Positions 43,469 to 51,233 of a stretch of DNA of 64,000 nt are shown in pieces. This stretch comes from an uncultured Porphyromonadaceae bacterium. Its GTDB lineage: Bacteria; Bacteroidota; Bacteroidia; Bacteroidales; Muribaculaceae. Below the pieces are notes generated by a model that was given only the letters and a program-made list of their open reading frames with translations, made no database searches and had not been told where the DNA came from. Made by a program: the position numbers and the translations under genes. Each line of letters opens with the position of its first letter. Within the stretch, counting starts at the first letter, position 1. The stretch covers positions 6,930 to 70,929 of the forward strand of contig CALAVE010000043.1 of the NCBI GenBank assembly GCA_937892215.1, written 5' to 3'.

Positions 43469-44173
43469 TTAGTCCCAGTTCATTGATTTAATTGTGGCCC
43501 ATGACGCCTTGTTGTCTCCGTTGATTGTGGAGCGGTCGTTGCTAACACGAGCCCTGCGCCGTTCGTCCTTGTCGAGGTAGAGCGACTTCTCGCTGTCGGC
43601 TATCATTAGCTGTAGGTTGGTATAACTTATACCCCACATGACATAATCCAGCGTCCAGTGGTAACGCTGGCAGGCAAAGTCGAGCAACCGCCCGTAGTCG
43701 CTCACCATTCCGAACTGGAACGTACCACTATCCTTGTCAATCACTGACGCAGCTCGGCGGTAGCGTTCGTTCTCGCGGTCAATGCCGAGGTGCTTGGCAA
43801 TCTGCGCTGTCTTATCAGCATTGAGAAGCACGAGGAACAGCGAAGCCAGGTCGTTGTCGTCGGCTTCTTTGAGCAATTCGGTGCGGCGGTGGATAAGCAC
43901 TGTGTCGAATGCCTCTTTCTTGTTGGCAAGCGTGTGATATGCTATTATGCGGCACACGGCTTCGCGCTCTGCCATGACAATCCTTAACGCTTCGAGGTCG
44001 GCACTGACAGCCATTACAGTAAAGTCTATCGGTAGCAGTGCGTACAGGCGCGACAATAGTATGCGCTTCCCAAGTGTGATGGGATAGATGCTCATCCGAA
44101 CACCATTAACGCTGAAACCATGCGGGCGCTCCAGCATCTCGTCGGCTATTATGTACGACCAATCTTCGTTCAT
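43469..44173 (-). CDS. Tail assembly chaperone-like protein
   Basis: 234 residues, mostly helical (ALRIVMAEREAVCRIIAYHTLANK...). It sits between the tube gene and the tape-measure gene, where siphoviruses encode the G and GT chaperones. The last 40 residues are basic and polar. I found no slippery sequence or second frame that would make a GT-type fusion, so the phage may use a single chaperone. No named family is recognised. Confidence 0.6.
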   Translation of the reverse strand: MNEDWSYIIADEMLERPHGFSVNGVRMSIYPITLGKRILLSRLYALLPIDFTVMAVSADLEALRIVMAEREAVCRIIAYHTLANKKEAFDTVLIHRRTELLKEADDNDLASLFLVLLNADKTAQIAKHLGIDRENERYRRAASVIDKDSGTFQFGMVSDYGRLLDFACQRYHWTLDYVMWGISYTNLQLMIADSEKSLYLDKDERRRARVSNDRSTINGDNKASWATIKSMNWD

Positions 44174-44227
44174 GGGTGGCGGTGAAATTGAAAAGGGGCG
44201 CAGTGATGCGCCCCTGCTAATCGCTGT

Positions 44228-44749
44228 TTACGGCGTCACCGTTTCAATTCCATTATCCGCTGTCTCGATGGTCACTTCGTACCCTTCGAGCTCGTTACCG
44301 GTGGCGGTAACAACACCCCATTTCACGGTTGCGCCAATCTTTGGCTTGAGCGCGTCGAACTGGATTTCCCACATTGCGCCGTCCGCTGCGTTGTAGGAAT
44401 CTACGACGCTGACGGTTGATAGGTCAATGGAAAAACCAGGACAAGTCGGGTCTTCGGGTTGGAGCATCACAGCATAATGGTGCTCTACTACGCCATCTAC
44501 ACTTGGTATAGGAGCGGTGCGGTTCTTCGCCTTGCGGATGTTGAGCATCAAGGCGTAAGTGCTTCTTTTGATGCGAACATCTTCGTTCTCGCCGCCCTCT
44601 ATCTTGGCTTCTAACTTGTCGCCCTTAGTGGTCTCAAGCTGGGTGGAATCTTCAACTGGTGTGGGTAACTTCACCCACGGATTGGAAGTCTGAGCTCCGT
44701 CCAAGTCTTTAACGAAAATTTTGGGAATACCCCATGAAATTACTGCCAT
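44228..44749 (-). CDS. Major tail tube protein
   Basis: 173 residues from MAVISWGIPKIF at 44749; the longer frame to 44812 overlaps the upstream gene and adds an unlikely leader. The protein is beta-rich (PKIFVKDLDGAQTSNPWVKLPTP, KGDKLEAKIEGGENEDVRIKRSTYAL) with an Ala/Thr/Gly-rich end. Size, fold pattern and position before the chaperone and tape-measure genes identify it as the tube monomer. Confidence 0.78.
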   Translation of the reverse strand: MAVISWGIPKIFVKDLDGAQTSNPWVKLPTPVEDSTQLETTKGDKLEAKIEGGENEDVRIKRSTYALMLNIRKAKNRTAPIPSVDGVVEHHYAVMLQPEDPTCPGFSIDLSTVSVVDSYNAADGAMWEIQFDALKPKIGATVKWGVVTATGNELEGYEVTIETADNGIETVTP

Positions 44750-44768
44750 ATTACTGATTTTTAAGAAG

Positions 44769-45188
44769 TTAATATAATTCGTATAGTCTGTATCCGAGTT
44801 TGACGGACACAAAGTGCTGGTTCGTTTCCACCTCGTTATAGGTGGCTATCGTCTGCGTGAGTCGGAACTTGTAATTACTCTCGCTGGCTGTCAGGCTCTC
44901 GACCCATTCAGCGGCCAATTGCTCTACCTCCGCACAACGCGCTCCGTCAATCGTTTGCACGCCATTACCGTAAGGGTCTATATCCGGCACGTAGATGTTG
45001 ATTGTCACAACGCCCGTTTGGATTTCGCCCACTAACCCAGCGGTGAAGATAACCACCGCGTCTTCGTTGTGTGAATCCCTTGGGCGAAGTCCTTCGCGGT
45101 ATATACCGCCATTTATCGCGTTCGCAAGTTTGCTTGCCTTGAGAAACGCGTAAATGTCGCTTTGTACCTGAGAGCCTGTCTTAGCCAT
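44769..45188 (-). CDS. Tail completion / terminator-like protein
   Basis: 139 residues from MAKTGSQVQSDIYAFL at 45188. It has helices at the start and strands in the middle (TINIYVPDID, TASESNYKFRLTQTIATYNEVETNQHFVSVKLGYRLYELY). In siphovirus gene order the tail terminator lies just before the tube gene, as here. The assignment rests mainly on position and size. Confidence 0.6.
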   Translation of the reverse strand: MAKTGSQVQSDIYAFLKASKLANAINGGIYREGLRPRDSHNEDAVVIFTAGLVGEIQTGVVTINIYVPDIDPYGNGVQTIDGARCAEVEQLAAEWVESLTASESNYKFRLTQTIATYNEVETNQHFVSVKLGYRLYELY

Positions 45189-45210
45189 AGAGGAAGTATT
45201 TATTGTCAAT

Positions 45211-45651
45211 TCACGCTTTAAGAAGTTGCCTTGCAAGGTCGTTTGCTGTCATTTCCGCGCTGTCAAGCACATCATAACCTTTGGCCGACACGTACTTGGC
45301 ATAGTGCATTCCAGCGACCACTATAAGCACATAACCGCGTTCCGCTTCGCGAGCCAGTCTCTCGGCAAGGCTTACGCCGGTAGCTGAGCCTGTGCTCCCC
45401 TCATTAACCGTAGCGAATCCCGACTTCTGCACTATTTGCCCGTTGTAAACAACAACGTAGCCAATGCTACTGCGAAGATTCCCTGTCTGGTTGGTGAAGT
45501 CCTTGCCCTTCATTGCGGTGGTACGCGCAACGGTGATAGCGCGTTCTCCGATGTATTGCAAGGTGCGGAGCACTGTGCGCCGGTAACGTTCGGCCTGCTG
45601 CCTTATAGCCTCGTCCAGCTTCGCTTTCGGTGTTGTACAAGTGACTGGCAT
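45211..45651 (-). CDS. HK97 gp10-like neck protein
   Basis: 146 residues from MPVTCTTPKAKLDEAI at 45651, one base after the upstream stop. The pattern is that of HK97 gp10: a helix with RTVLRTLQYIGERAITVAR, then FTNQTGNLRSSIGYVVV, and GYVLIVVAGMHYAKYVSAKGYDVLDSAE near the end. Such proteins act at the head-tail joint. Next to the adaptor gene, this fits. Confidence 0.75.
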   Translation of the reverse strand: MPVTCTTPKAKLDEAIRQQAERYRRTVLRTLQYIGERAITVARTTAMKGKDFTNQTGNLRSSIGYVVVYNGQIVQKSGFATVNEGSTGSATGVSLAERLAREAERGYVLIVVAGMHYAKYVSAKGYDVLDSAEMTANDLARQLLKA

Positions 45652-45652
45652 A

Positions 45653-45973
45653 TCACACAAGAATCCTATACTGCCCCACCGCATCGAGTGGCTCAATCTG
45701 CTGAATTGAGAACTCGCCCACGATATTGCCCAGACGGTCGCGCAAGCGGATTTGTTCTGCGGTGAACGTCCTCTGCTCTATCAATATCGTGTAGGCGCGC
45801 GCGGTATAATGCTCTCCGTTGACTCTTGCCAATTGGTTGTATAGGGTGTAGTAGTACTGGCATGGAATTGGCTCGCCCCATTCCGAGGCCGCAGGTATGG
45901 CATACCCCGTTGTTGGGTCTATGCCACCGCCCTGCTTGTGTTTCACCTCTATTGAACCATTAACAATAATCAT
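45653..45973 (-). CDS. Head-tail adaptor-like protein
   Basis: 106 residues, beta-rich: MIIVNGSIEVKHKQGGGIDP, then IPCQYYYTLYN, ARAYTILIEQRTF and GNIVGEFSIQQIEPLDAVGQYRILV. The pattern and size are those of stopper or head-closure proteins. It overlaps the upstream connector gene by four bases and is followed by the gp10-like gene after one base. Confidence 0.62.
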   Translation of the reverse strand: MIIVNGSIEVKHKQGGGIDPTTGYAIPAASEWGEPIPCQYYYTLYNQLARVNGEHYTARAYTILIEQRTFTAEQIRLRDRLGNIVGEFSIQQIEPLDAVGQYRILV

Positions 45974-46299
45974 AGCCGGTCACCTTTGTAGCCGTATATG
46001 GTCTTAGGAATGATTTCCTCTTCCTTGAACTCCTCATAGAGTTGCTGCGCTTCGTTGCGGAACTGCTGTCGTTGTTCATCGGTGAACGAGTACGACTGGC
46101 CTCCCTGCGACACATTGGGCGCATAGGATAGCCACAACAGCAAGTCCGCGCGGCACAGGTTGAACGCTCTGCTCTTGAGGTCGTCCACCGTGACGCAGGT
46201 CTCCGGAACGACTTCTCGCCGCAAACACACTTCTTCGAGCGTATTGGGCGGAATCGGGTAGGCGTTTATGCCCTTGAGGGCTTCAAGGATAGTAGCCAT
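45970..46299 (-). CDS. Head-tail connector (DUF6706-like)
   Basis: 109 residues, helical, starting MATILEALKGINAYPIPPNTLEEVC. LCRADLLLWLSYAPNVSQGGQSYSFTDEQRQQFRNEAQQLYEEF matches, from memory, the DUF6706 proteins encoded next to capsid genes in Bacteroides phages. The fold is expected to be that of gp6/gp15-type adaptors. Directly downstream of the capsid gene. Confidence 0.68.
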   Translation of the reverse strand: MATILEALKGINAYPIPPNTLEEVCLRREVVPETCVTVDDLKSRAFNLCRADLLLWLSYAPNVSQGGQSYSFTDEQRQQFRNEAQQLYEEFKEEEIIPKTIYGYKGDRL

Positions 46300-46310
46300 C
46301 GGTCACAGTG

Positions 46311-47693
46311 TTATGCGTTAGCCGCCTGCTTGACGGTTACTTCCACGGTGTTGTAGCCGTCGGTCACGCTAACAACCGACTCGCGAGCACTTGTTGTGCT
46401 GTTGGCTGCAACCTTGACTATAACCTTTCCGTCGGCTTTCTTGGCGGTAGCCCACGACTCGCTGGACTCTACGGAGAGCGCATCGGCATCACCCTTATAG
46501 TCCACTTCGAGTGTGACAGTAGAAGCGGTCTTGGCCACTTCAATCTCGCCATCCACCAAGTCGTCATTGGTCACAACCAGCGCATTGTCGCCGGTCTCGT
46601 CAGCGGTCAGCAAGTATATGCTGTCGCCACCATCGATAACCGGTAGGCAAAGTGCTTGTGCGGCGGTGAACTCCTCCAATGGGTCGGTCTTGCTATACTT
46701 GGACACAAGTATGTAGCTGCCCGACTTGGTGTAACTTACATCAGCAACGGGATTGGTCTCCTCGGCCAGCGTGCCGTAAACAAGACGTCCTACGACTTCC
46801 TCCGGCACACCAACAATGTTAGCCTCAGCCCATGGGCGTATAGGAGTCTCCGTGCCGTCGGGGTTCTGCACTTTGAACACGGAGTTGACGATGTGGAACG
46901 TAGCACCGAACTCGTCGCTCAACGCGTCAAGGAACGCGCTTCTGCTTGGCTCTGGGAGCAACGATTTGGCAGTAATCACCTGCCCCGCAAAGGTAGCGGC
47001 AAGCAGTTTCGCCTGTTCGCTTTTACGCAGATAATTGAAATACTTCTGCGTGATGTACACGTGGTTGATTACGTTGCTGTCCTCTGACGCTTTGTCGAAC
47101 ATCTGGCGGATGTCGTCCAACGGCCGAGCCACGCTCTTGCCCCACGGGGCTACGGAGGCCTTAAACTTGTTCTCGTCTTTGTAGCCGAAGTCGGCGCGCA
47201 CGCCAGTTCCGTCGTTGGTGCTATTCTCGTCGCCGGCGTCAGTCACAAGGACTATACCGGTTGACAAGCCCTGCTCGAATATGATTTCGTTGCGTACGTC
47301 AATGGCGCGGATGGCCTTGGGCGCATCATCGAACACTTTGCTCGCCACGGTGTTCTCTTCCACACCGCGTGCCTTGAGGATGTTGATGTTGGTTATCTGA
47401 CGCTCGCCCTTACGGAACTTCACACCCAACTTGGCGATAGTTCCGGTGGCATTGCTCATCTTGCCGCGCTTCTTGAGCGGCAGGGAAGAGTCAAGCGATA
47501 CAACGTCAGCGGCCACGATTGAGTGATTCAGTTCGGTTGAGCCCCATTGCAGGTCAGGAGAATATTCCTCCTTGAGCATAGTCTTGTGGAGCATCACCGG
47601 CTCGGTCTTGTTGCCGTTGAATTTCTCGGTAATCTTGCCGATTACCAGTCGAAAATACTTCTCGACGATGTCTGCAAATAAAGATGTCTGCAT
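46311..47693 (-). CDS. Major capsid protein with C-terminal BACON-like domain
   Basis: 460 residues. Residues 1-380 have the size and pattern of a capsid protein: N-terminal arm, long helix in LDDIRQMFDKASEDSNVINHVYITQKYFNYLR (about 192-223), and DALSDEFGATFHIVNSVFKV. Residues about 387-458 form a separate Ig-like unit with the BACON signature: ESSESWATAKKADGKVIVKV, then NSTTSARESVVSVTDG and VEVTVKQ. BACON domains in phages are thought to bind glycans or mucin. The position between decoration and connector genes supports the capsid role. The domain would be displayed on the capsid surface. Confidence 0.82.
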   Translation of the reverse strand: MQTSLFADIVEKYFRLVIGKITEKFNGNKTEPVMLHKTMLKEEYSPDLQWGSTELNHSIVAADVVSLDSSLPLKKRGKMSNATGTIAKLGVKFRKGERQITNINILKARGVEENTVASKVFDDAPKAIRAIDVRNEIIFEQGLSTGIVLVTDAGDENSTNDGTGVRADFGYKDENKFKASVAPWGKSVARPLDDIRQMFDKASEDSNVINHVYITQKYFNYLRKSEQAKLLAATFAGQVITAKSLLPEPSRSAFLDALSDEFGATFHIVNSVFKVQNPDGTETPIRPWAEANIVGVPEEVVGRLVYGTLAEETNPVADVSYTKSGSYILVSKYSKTDPLEEFTAAQALCLPVIDGGDSIYLLTADETGDNALVVTNDDLVDGEIEVAKTASTVTLEVDYKGDADALSVESSESWATAKKADGKVIVKVAANSTTSARESVVSVTDGYNTVEVTVKQAANA

Positions 47694-47721
47694 AACTTTG
47701 TTCTTAATGGGTTAATGACTA

Positions 47722-48111
47722 TTAATACAGCCACTGAATGTTCGGCAGAGCCGATTTCATGGCCGAGGTCACGGGGAACGGGCAAGCAGCCTGATTGATT
47801 TGGCCCATGGTCACGATTGCGGCGCGTGGGTCTTTTACGCTGATTGTCGCTTTGAGCACTCCGAGATAACTGTGGCTTGCGGGGAGCGAGCCATACGCTG
47901 TGCCTCCGGCGTTTACCGGCATGGGCTTGGCCGTACCTTTGGAGTCGGCAATGATGATGTGCCCCGCCTTGATTACTTTCGTTGAATCGGGCAGTCCTGT
48001 CACGTCCAGAGTTCGGCCACCAGGGATATCCCCCAGCGCATTCACAATGACGATGCTCTCCAGCCCATCCTCAATGAGGTAATCTTCTTTGATGAGATTT
48101 GCTTGTGGCAT
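47722..48111 (-). CDS. Head decoration-like protein
   Basis: 129 residues, Gly/Pro/Ile-rich and beta-prone: YLIEDGLESIVIVNALGDIPGGRTLDV, then IKAGHIIIADSKGTAKPMPVNAGG. Its size, composition and place between scaffold and capsid genes match lambda gpD or similar decoration proteins. A minor-capsid role is the alternative. Confidence 0.65.
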   Translation of the reverse strand: MPQANLIKEDYLIEDGLESIVIVNALGDIPGGRTLDVTGLPDSTKVIKAGHIIIADSKGTAKPMPVNAGGTAYGSLPASHSYLGVLKATISVKDPRAAIVTMGQINQAACPFPVTSAMKSALPNIQWLY

Positions 48112-48133
48112 GATTTTCTCTGTTTTTAGGTTA

Positions 48134-48805
48134 CTAAATATTCATTTTGTCCACCACGGCGTTGACCTCGGCTTCGGATGCCTCGGTGACGTTTCCGCCC
48201 CCACCTCCTGTACCAAGTCCGCCGTTAGTAGGACGGCCGAAAACTGCGCTCTTAATGCTGGCATCGCGGTTGATTGCCTCCACTTCGGTAGTTATCTCCC
48301 CCTTGAGCGCGTTGAACTCCTCATCAGTGAGGGTGTCAAGCGATATGCGAGAATAACCTTTACGGAGTGTTTCTGGCAATTTGCCGACGATAGCGTCAAT
48401 ATCGTGCTTTCGGCTTGCGGCGGTGCGGTCGCCCTCCATGCGGTTGAGGCGTTCGGTCAATTCCTTGTTGTTCTGAATTAACTCGCGCGCCCATGCAGGA
48501 GTCTCGTCCGGCTCTGCCGATTTGGTCTCTTTGGCTTTTGGGTCTTCCTTGCTCACCTTCTCGCCGGCGCGTAGGCCGTACTTGTTCTCGTAGTTTGCTA
48601 CTGCGGTCTTTTGAGCGTTGGTGGCGCGGCTATCGCCGTATGCCTCAATGATGTCGATGTAGTCTTTGGTAATTCCCTCAACTGCGGTCTTTACCTCTTC
48701 ATCGGTTTTAACAGTCTTGGCGAGCATGTCGGCAATCCTGTTCAGGATATTTGCGTTGACCCCCTCAAACTTGGCTTCCAACGCGGAAAAAATTTTCTGT
48801 TTCAT
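48134..48805 (-). CDS. Capsid scaffolding protein
   Basis: 223 residues from MKQKIFSALEAKFEGV at 48805. The middle is charged and helical (DPKAKETKSAEPDETPAWARELIQNNKELTERLNRMEGD), the tail Gly-rich and acidic (GGLGTGGGGGNVTEASEAEVNAVVDKMNI). This is a typical scaffold: helical, charged, C-terminal capsid-binding part, and placed upstream of decoration and capsid genes. No protease motif is seen. Confidence 0.72.
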   Translation of the reverse strand: MKQKIFSALEAKFEGVNANILNRIADMLAKTVKTDEEVKTAVEGITKDYIDIIEAYGDSRATNAQKTAVANYENKYGLRAGEKVSKEDPKAKETKSAEPDETPAWARELIQNNKELTERLNRMEGDRTAASRKHDIDAIVGKLPETLRKGYSRISLDTLTDEEFNALKGEITTEVEAINRDASIKSAVFGRPTNGGLGTGGGGGNVTEASEAEVNAVVDKMNI

Positions 48806-48836
48806 GCTGTTTGATGATTTAACAAATTTGTTTACG

Positions 48837-48844
48837 CAAAAATA
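48837..48844 (-). promoter_or_regulatory. -7 element of the leftward head-tail operon
   Basis: TATTTTTG on the minus strand, 32 bases before the scaffold start. The 343 bases between the divergent scaffold and 49149 genes also hold the rightward promoter at 48974; I see no gene in them. Confidence 0.42.
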
Positions 48845-48973
48845 CAGAATATTTATAACATAAACACCTATGCCAGTTATTTTAATATTTTTTAACGATT
48901 GTCGAACTCCTGTACTCGACAACATTCAAGCGATTTGTTGAAAAAAAGTACGAAAAAAAGATTGTAAAAAATT

Positions 48974-49003
48974 TTGCTATTTCAAAATATCGCCGTAACT
49001 TAG
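48974..49003 (+). promoter_or_regulatory. Promoter of the rightward phage block
   Basis: TTG (48974-48976, within TTTTG), 19 bases, then TAACTTAG (48996-49003), one base off the -7 consensus. It would drive the 49149 gene and those downstream. A leader of about 140 bases follows. Confidence 0.5.
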
Positions 49004-49148
49004 CGGTGTCAAATCAATCGTGGGGCTTTGCCTCAATGAAAATATTTTGCCTTTTGTATGGTGGTGGAAAGCGGAAACGCCCACAAGGTGACGATTGAAC
49101 CTGACACGCCTAAGCAGAAGGCATTTTTTGTTAAAAATCAATCGAAAA

Positions 49149-49355
49149 ATGGAAACAATTCAAGTCACTCACGCCGCAACGGACCTCATCCTGGACTACC
49201 GTAGCGCTGATGTATTAACCAGCCAGAAAGCATCTATCTGCGACGCCATGCTGCAGGTGCACAACTCCGAGGCACCAGCGAAAGCAGCCGCGCACATCTA
49301 CGCCGTGTTGCTCGATTACGCGGAGTTAATCAACGCATTAGCAACCAAAGAATAA
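49149..49355 (+). CDS. Small phage protein, first gene of the rightward block
   Basis: 68 residues from METIQVTHAATDLILD at 49149; an upstream in-frame start at 49095 would add an improbable leader. Helical, no motifs recognised. It is followed by the structured terminator-like element at 49399-49467, which separates it from the next gene, so it may be expressed alone under some conditions. Confidence 0.65.
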   Translation: METIQVTHAATDLILDYRSADVLTSQKASICDAMLQVHNSEAPAKAAAHIYAVLLDYAELINALATKE

Positions 49356-49372
49356 CACTCACGCATTTTTAT

Positions 49373-49384
49373 AATCACAACAAC
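49373..49384 (+). repeat. Dispersed 12-mer AATCACAACAAC
   Basis: The exact 12-mer AATCACAACAAC occurs at 28961-28972, 49373-49384 and 50190-50201, always on the plus strand and always in non-coding gaps of the prophage. Two of the three precede rightward genes or RNA elements. It may be a leader or promoter-proximal element. Confidence 0.5.
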
Positions 49385-49398
49385 GCCGCCCATCAGGC

Positions 49399-49467
49399 AA
49401 GAGTGGGGTGGAAGGAGGAAAAACGAAATCTCCATGTTTACATTATAAACACATCCCACTCTTTTTT
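49399..49467 (+). terminator. Three-way-junction hairpin with U tract (terminator, attenuator or small RNA end)
   Basis: aagagtggggtg (49399-49410) pairs at all 12 positions, one a G-T pair, with catcccactctt (49452-49463), and the T run continues to 49467. Inside are two smaller hairpins, ggag/ctcc (49414-49417, 49430-49433) and tgttta/taaaca (49435-49440, 49446-49451). A plain terminator needs no such internal structure, so a ligand- or protein-responsive attenuator for the 49482 gene is possible. Confidence 0.6.
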
Positions 49468-49481
49468 CTAAGAACAAAACT

Positions 49482-49715
49482 ATGAGAAGTCATTTATACA
49501 CAACAAGGACAATCAACCTGAACTTCCGAATCAAGGTTTACGGACGCGACGAGAACGGTAAGCGCGTCAACACACTGGTCGGCGTGAGCGGTCTTATCGC
49601 TCTCATCGGCGAGGAACTATTCAACAAACTCGTAGGCAAGGCGTTCAGCTGCGTGCTTGATAAGTTCGTAGCCAAGCTGCGTCGCGGCCTCAAAATCACT
49701 TTCTACTGCAAATAA
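49482..49715 (+). CDS. Small basic phage protein
   Basis: 77 residues, Arg/Lys-rich (MRSHLYTTRTINLNFRIKVYGRDENGKRV), with a hydrophobic middle (LVGVSGLIALIGEELFNKLVG) and a basic end. No known family. Its start is 14 bases after the U tract of the 49399-49467 hairpin, so its expression may depend on read-through. Confidence 0.65.
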   Translation: MRSHLYTTRTINLNFRIKVYGRDENGKRVNTLVGVSGLIALIGEELFNKLVGKAFSCVLDKFVAKLRRGLKITFYCK

Positions 49716-49737
49716 TAACAAATAAAACTTTACAATT

Positions 49738-50175
49738 ATGACTACACAGAAAATTTACGACAAGATGAACGCTCTCGAAGCTGAGATGGAAGATTCGTAC
49801 AATGAACTCAAAGAACGCGTCAACGAGTTTGTCAAGGACGTGCTTGGGGATGAGTTTTGCGCATTGCGCATTACCGTTTACGGTTTTGATGTTGCGCTAG
49901 TGCGCGACGGAGATGCCGTTTTCGGCTGCGGATTTGAGGTGCGAGTTGAAGACAAATGGTTTTTGGACGAGCCCACCATAGTCACAATGAACATCGGCAC
50001 TTGCGGCTCCTTTGAGATTGGCAACAACGACGACCAGGAGAAGAAATATATGGCGTTCGCTCGCACCATGTCGATGCTTCCTGAATGTGGAATGGACAAG
50101 TATCTTATTCGCTCCTACGAACACTTTAAGCGCACGAATAAGGCTATCGACAAACTGGAGCGCGGACTGAACTAA
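49738..50175 (+). CDS. Phage protein of unknown function
   Basis: 145 residues. An N-terminal coiled coil (KMNALEAEMEDSYNELKERVNEFVKDV) precedes a mixed domain with VYGFDVALVRDGDAVFGCGFEVRVED. The C-terminal 40 residues are helical. Not recognised. It lies in the rightward block of small genes ahead of the replication-initiator-like gene. Confidence 0.7.
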   Translation: MTTQKIYDKMNALEAEMEDSYNELKERVNEFVKDVLGDEFCALRITVYGFDVALVRDGDAVFGCGFEVRVEDKWFLDEPTIVTMNIGTCGSFEIGNNDDQEKKYMAFARTMSMLPECGMDKYLIRSYEHFKRTNKAIDKLERGLN

Positions 50176-50239
50176 GGACAACAAACAATAATCACAACAA
50201 CAAGAAGTTGCGCACGACACGGACCAAGTGCATACTACT

Positions 50240-50479
50240 ATGACAACGAGAGAACTTGTGTATCGCATTGACTTGGGAGGTTGCGTGAGAGGCTGTTTCC
50301 GCGTGACAATCAACTATCGCGGCAAGGAGTATTCAACGCGTAGCAACGACACTTTAGCGTATGATATGATACGGAGCTGGGAGCGTGACGAAAAACCGGA
50401 GCGCGGCTATTACAGCACGCCAAGACAGGCATACATCGCTCTGTGGAACGAATGTAAGCAAGCAAATAATTTACGATAA
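50240..50479 (+). CDS. Small phage protein
   Basis: 79 residues from MTTRELVYRIDLGG at 50240; a GTG at 50228 is also in frame. Tyr/Arg-rich, with FRVTINYRGKEYSTRSNDTLAYDMI and a helical end. No family recognised. The 12-mer AATCACAACAAC lies 39 bases upstream. Confidence 0.65.
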   Translation: MTTRELVYRIDLGGCVRGCFRVTINYRGKEYSTRSNDTLAYDMIRSWERDEKPERGYYSTPRQAYIALWNECKQANNLR

Positions 50480-50522
50480 CACTATAGAGGCTGCGCTATC
50501 GGCTTGACGGGCATTAACTAAC

Positions 50523-50897
50523 ATGAAACATTACATCAGATTACCGCAAGACTTCCTCGATGATTTTGATGACATCGAAACAGGGTATCTATTTTTGTAC
50601 CTATTGCTCCACGCGAATACCACCGAAATCATCTGGCGTGGGAGGACGATAGCCTGTGGCCAGTTGTTGGTACCAGTATATAGATTGCCTCGAAAAATGG
50701 GCATGACGTACCAAAAGTTGCGAACTCGCCTCTCTTGGCTCGAGAGCTATGGGTTGATACAATGTATGTCAACCAACAAGTTCACACTCATAACTATCTG
50801 TGACTATGACAGATACCGCCTACCGACCAATCAGCAGCAGGGGGTAACTAATAAAATTGCTTCGCTACAGGTTGATTTACTGGGTGTTACGAGCTAA
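50523..50897 (+). CDS. Replication-initiator-like winged-helix protein
   Basis: 124 residues. The first 85 residues resemble the N-terminal winged helix of phage replisome organisers and DnaD/DnaT-type proteins: ACGQLLVPVYRLPRKMGMTYQKLRTRLSWLESYGLIQCMSTNKFTLITICDYDRY, where a helix-turn-helix is followed by a beta wing. The NQQQGVTNK tail resembles the Gln/Asn-rich linkers of such proteins, which normally continue into a second domain; here the gene stops early. The iteron-like array starts 10 bases after the stop codon, which fits an initiator and its origin. A truncated or degenerate gene is possible. Confidence 0.65.
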   Translation: MKHYIRLPQDFLDDFDDIETGYLFLYLLLHANTTEIIWRGRTIACGQLLVPVYRLPRKMGMTYQKLRTRLSWLESYGLIQCMSTNKFTLITICDYDRYRLPTNQQQGVTNKIASLQVDLLGVTS

Positions 50898-50907
50898 ATT
50901 TTGTCCG

Positions 50908-51233
50908 CACCAAATAACGACAGGAAAAACACCAACGCACGGAAAATGGTGCATAACCCCCTGTTGGTTAGGCTGTTGCAAAGGTGAAATTTTGAGCACC
51001 AAATAACGACCAAATAACGAGATTTGGAAAATCAACTTACGAAAAATGGCATATAACTCCCTGTTAATCAGTTTATTGCAAGCGCAATTTTTTGAGCACC
51101 AAATAACGAAATTGAAAAAATCAACATTCAAAGAGTGTGCGGCTGTACAGTTATAAGTACAGTAACTATAAGAATAAAAGAATTATTATTATTATTATTA
51201 ACGCGCTCACGCGCGAGAAAAAATCAAAAAGAA
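50908..51233 (+). other. Candidate phage replication origin (iteron array and AT-rich stretch)
   Basis: CACCAAATAACGA occurs exactly at 50908-50920, 50997-51009 and 51097-51109, and CCAAATAACGA at 51010-51020. Each of the three is preceded by related sequence, making imperfect tandem units of 89 and 100 bases that also share GAAAAATGG, CTGTT and ATTGCAA blocks. Downstream come an ATT trinucleotide run (about 51180-51200) and a short GC palindrome (cgcgctcacgcgcg). Such iterons, an AT-rich region and the adjacent initiator-like gene are the parts of an iteron origin. No gene is seen in these 336 bases. Confidence 0.55.

Noticed and set aside
43469..44749. Programmed frameshift for a G/GT tail chaperone
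   Set aside because: No slippery sequence with an overlapping second frame was found between the chaperone-like gene and the tape measure.
50877..51131. Minus-strand open frame through the iteron-like array
   Set aside because: The reading frame is a product of the repeat and its translation has no domain character.
51180..51200. ATT trinucleotide run as a hypervariable phase-variation tract
   Set aside because: It lies upstream of the ATG of DUF932 and outside codons; it fits an AT-rich opening region better.
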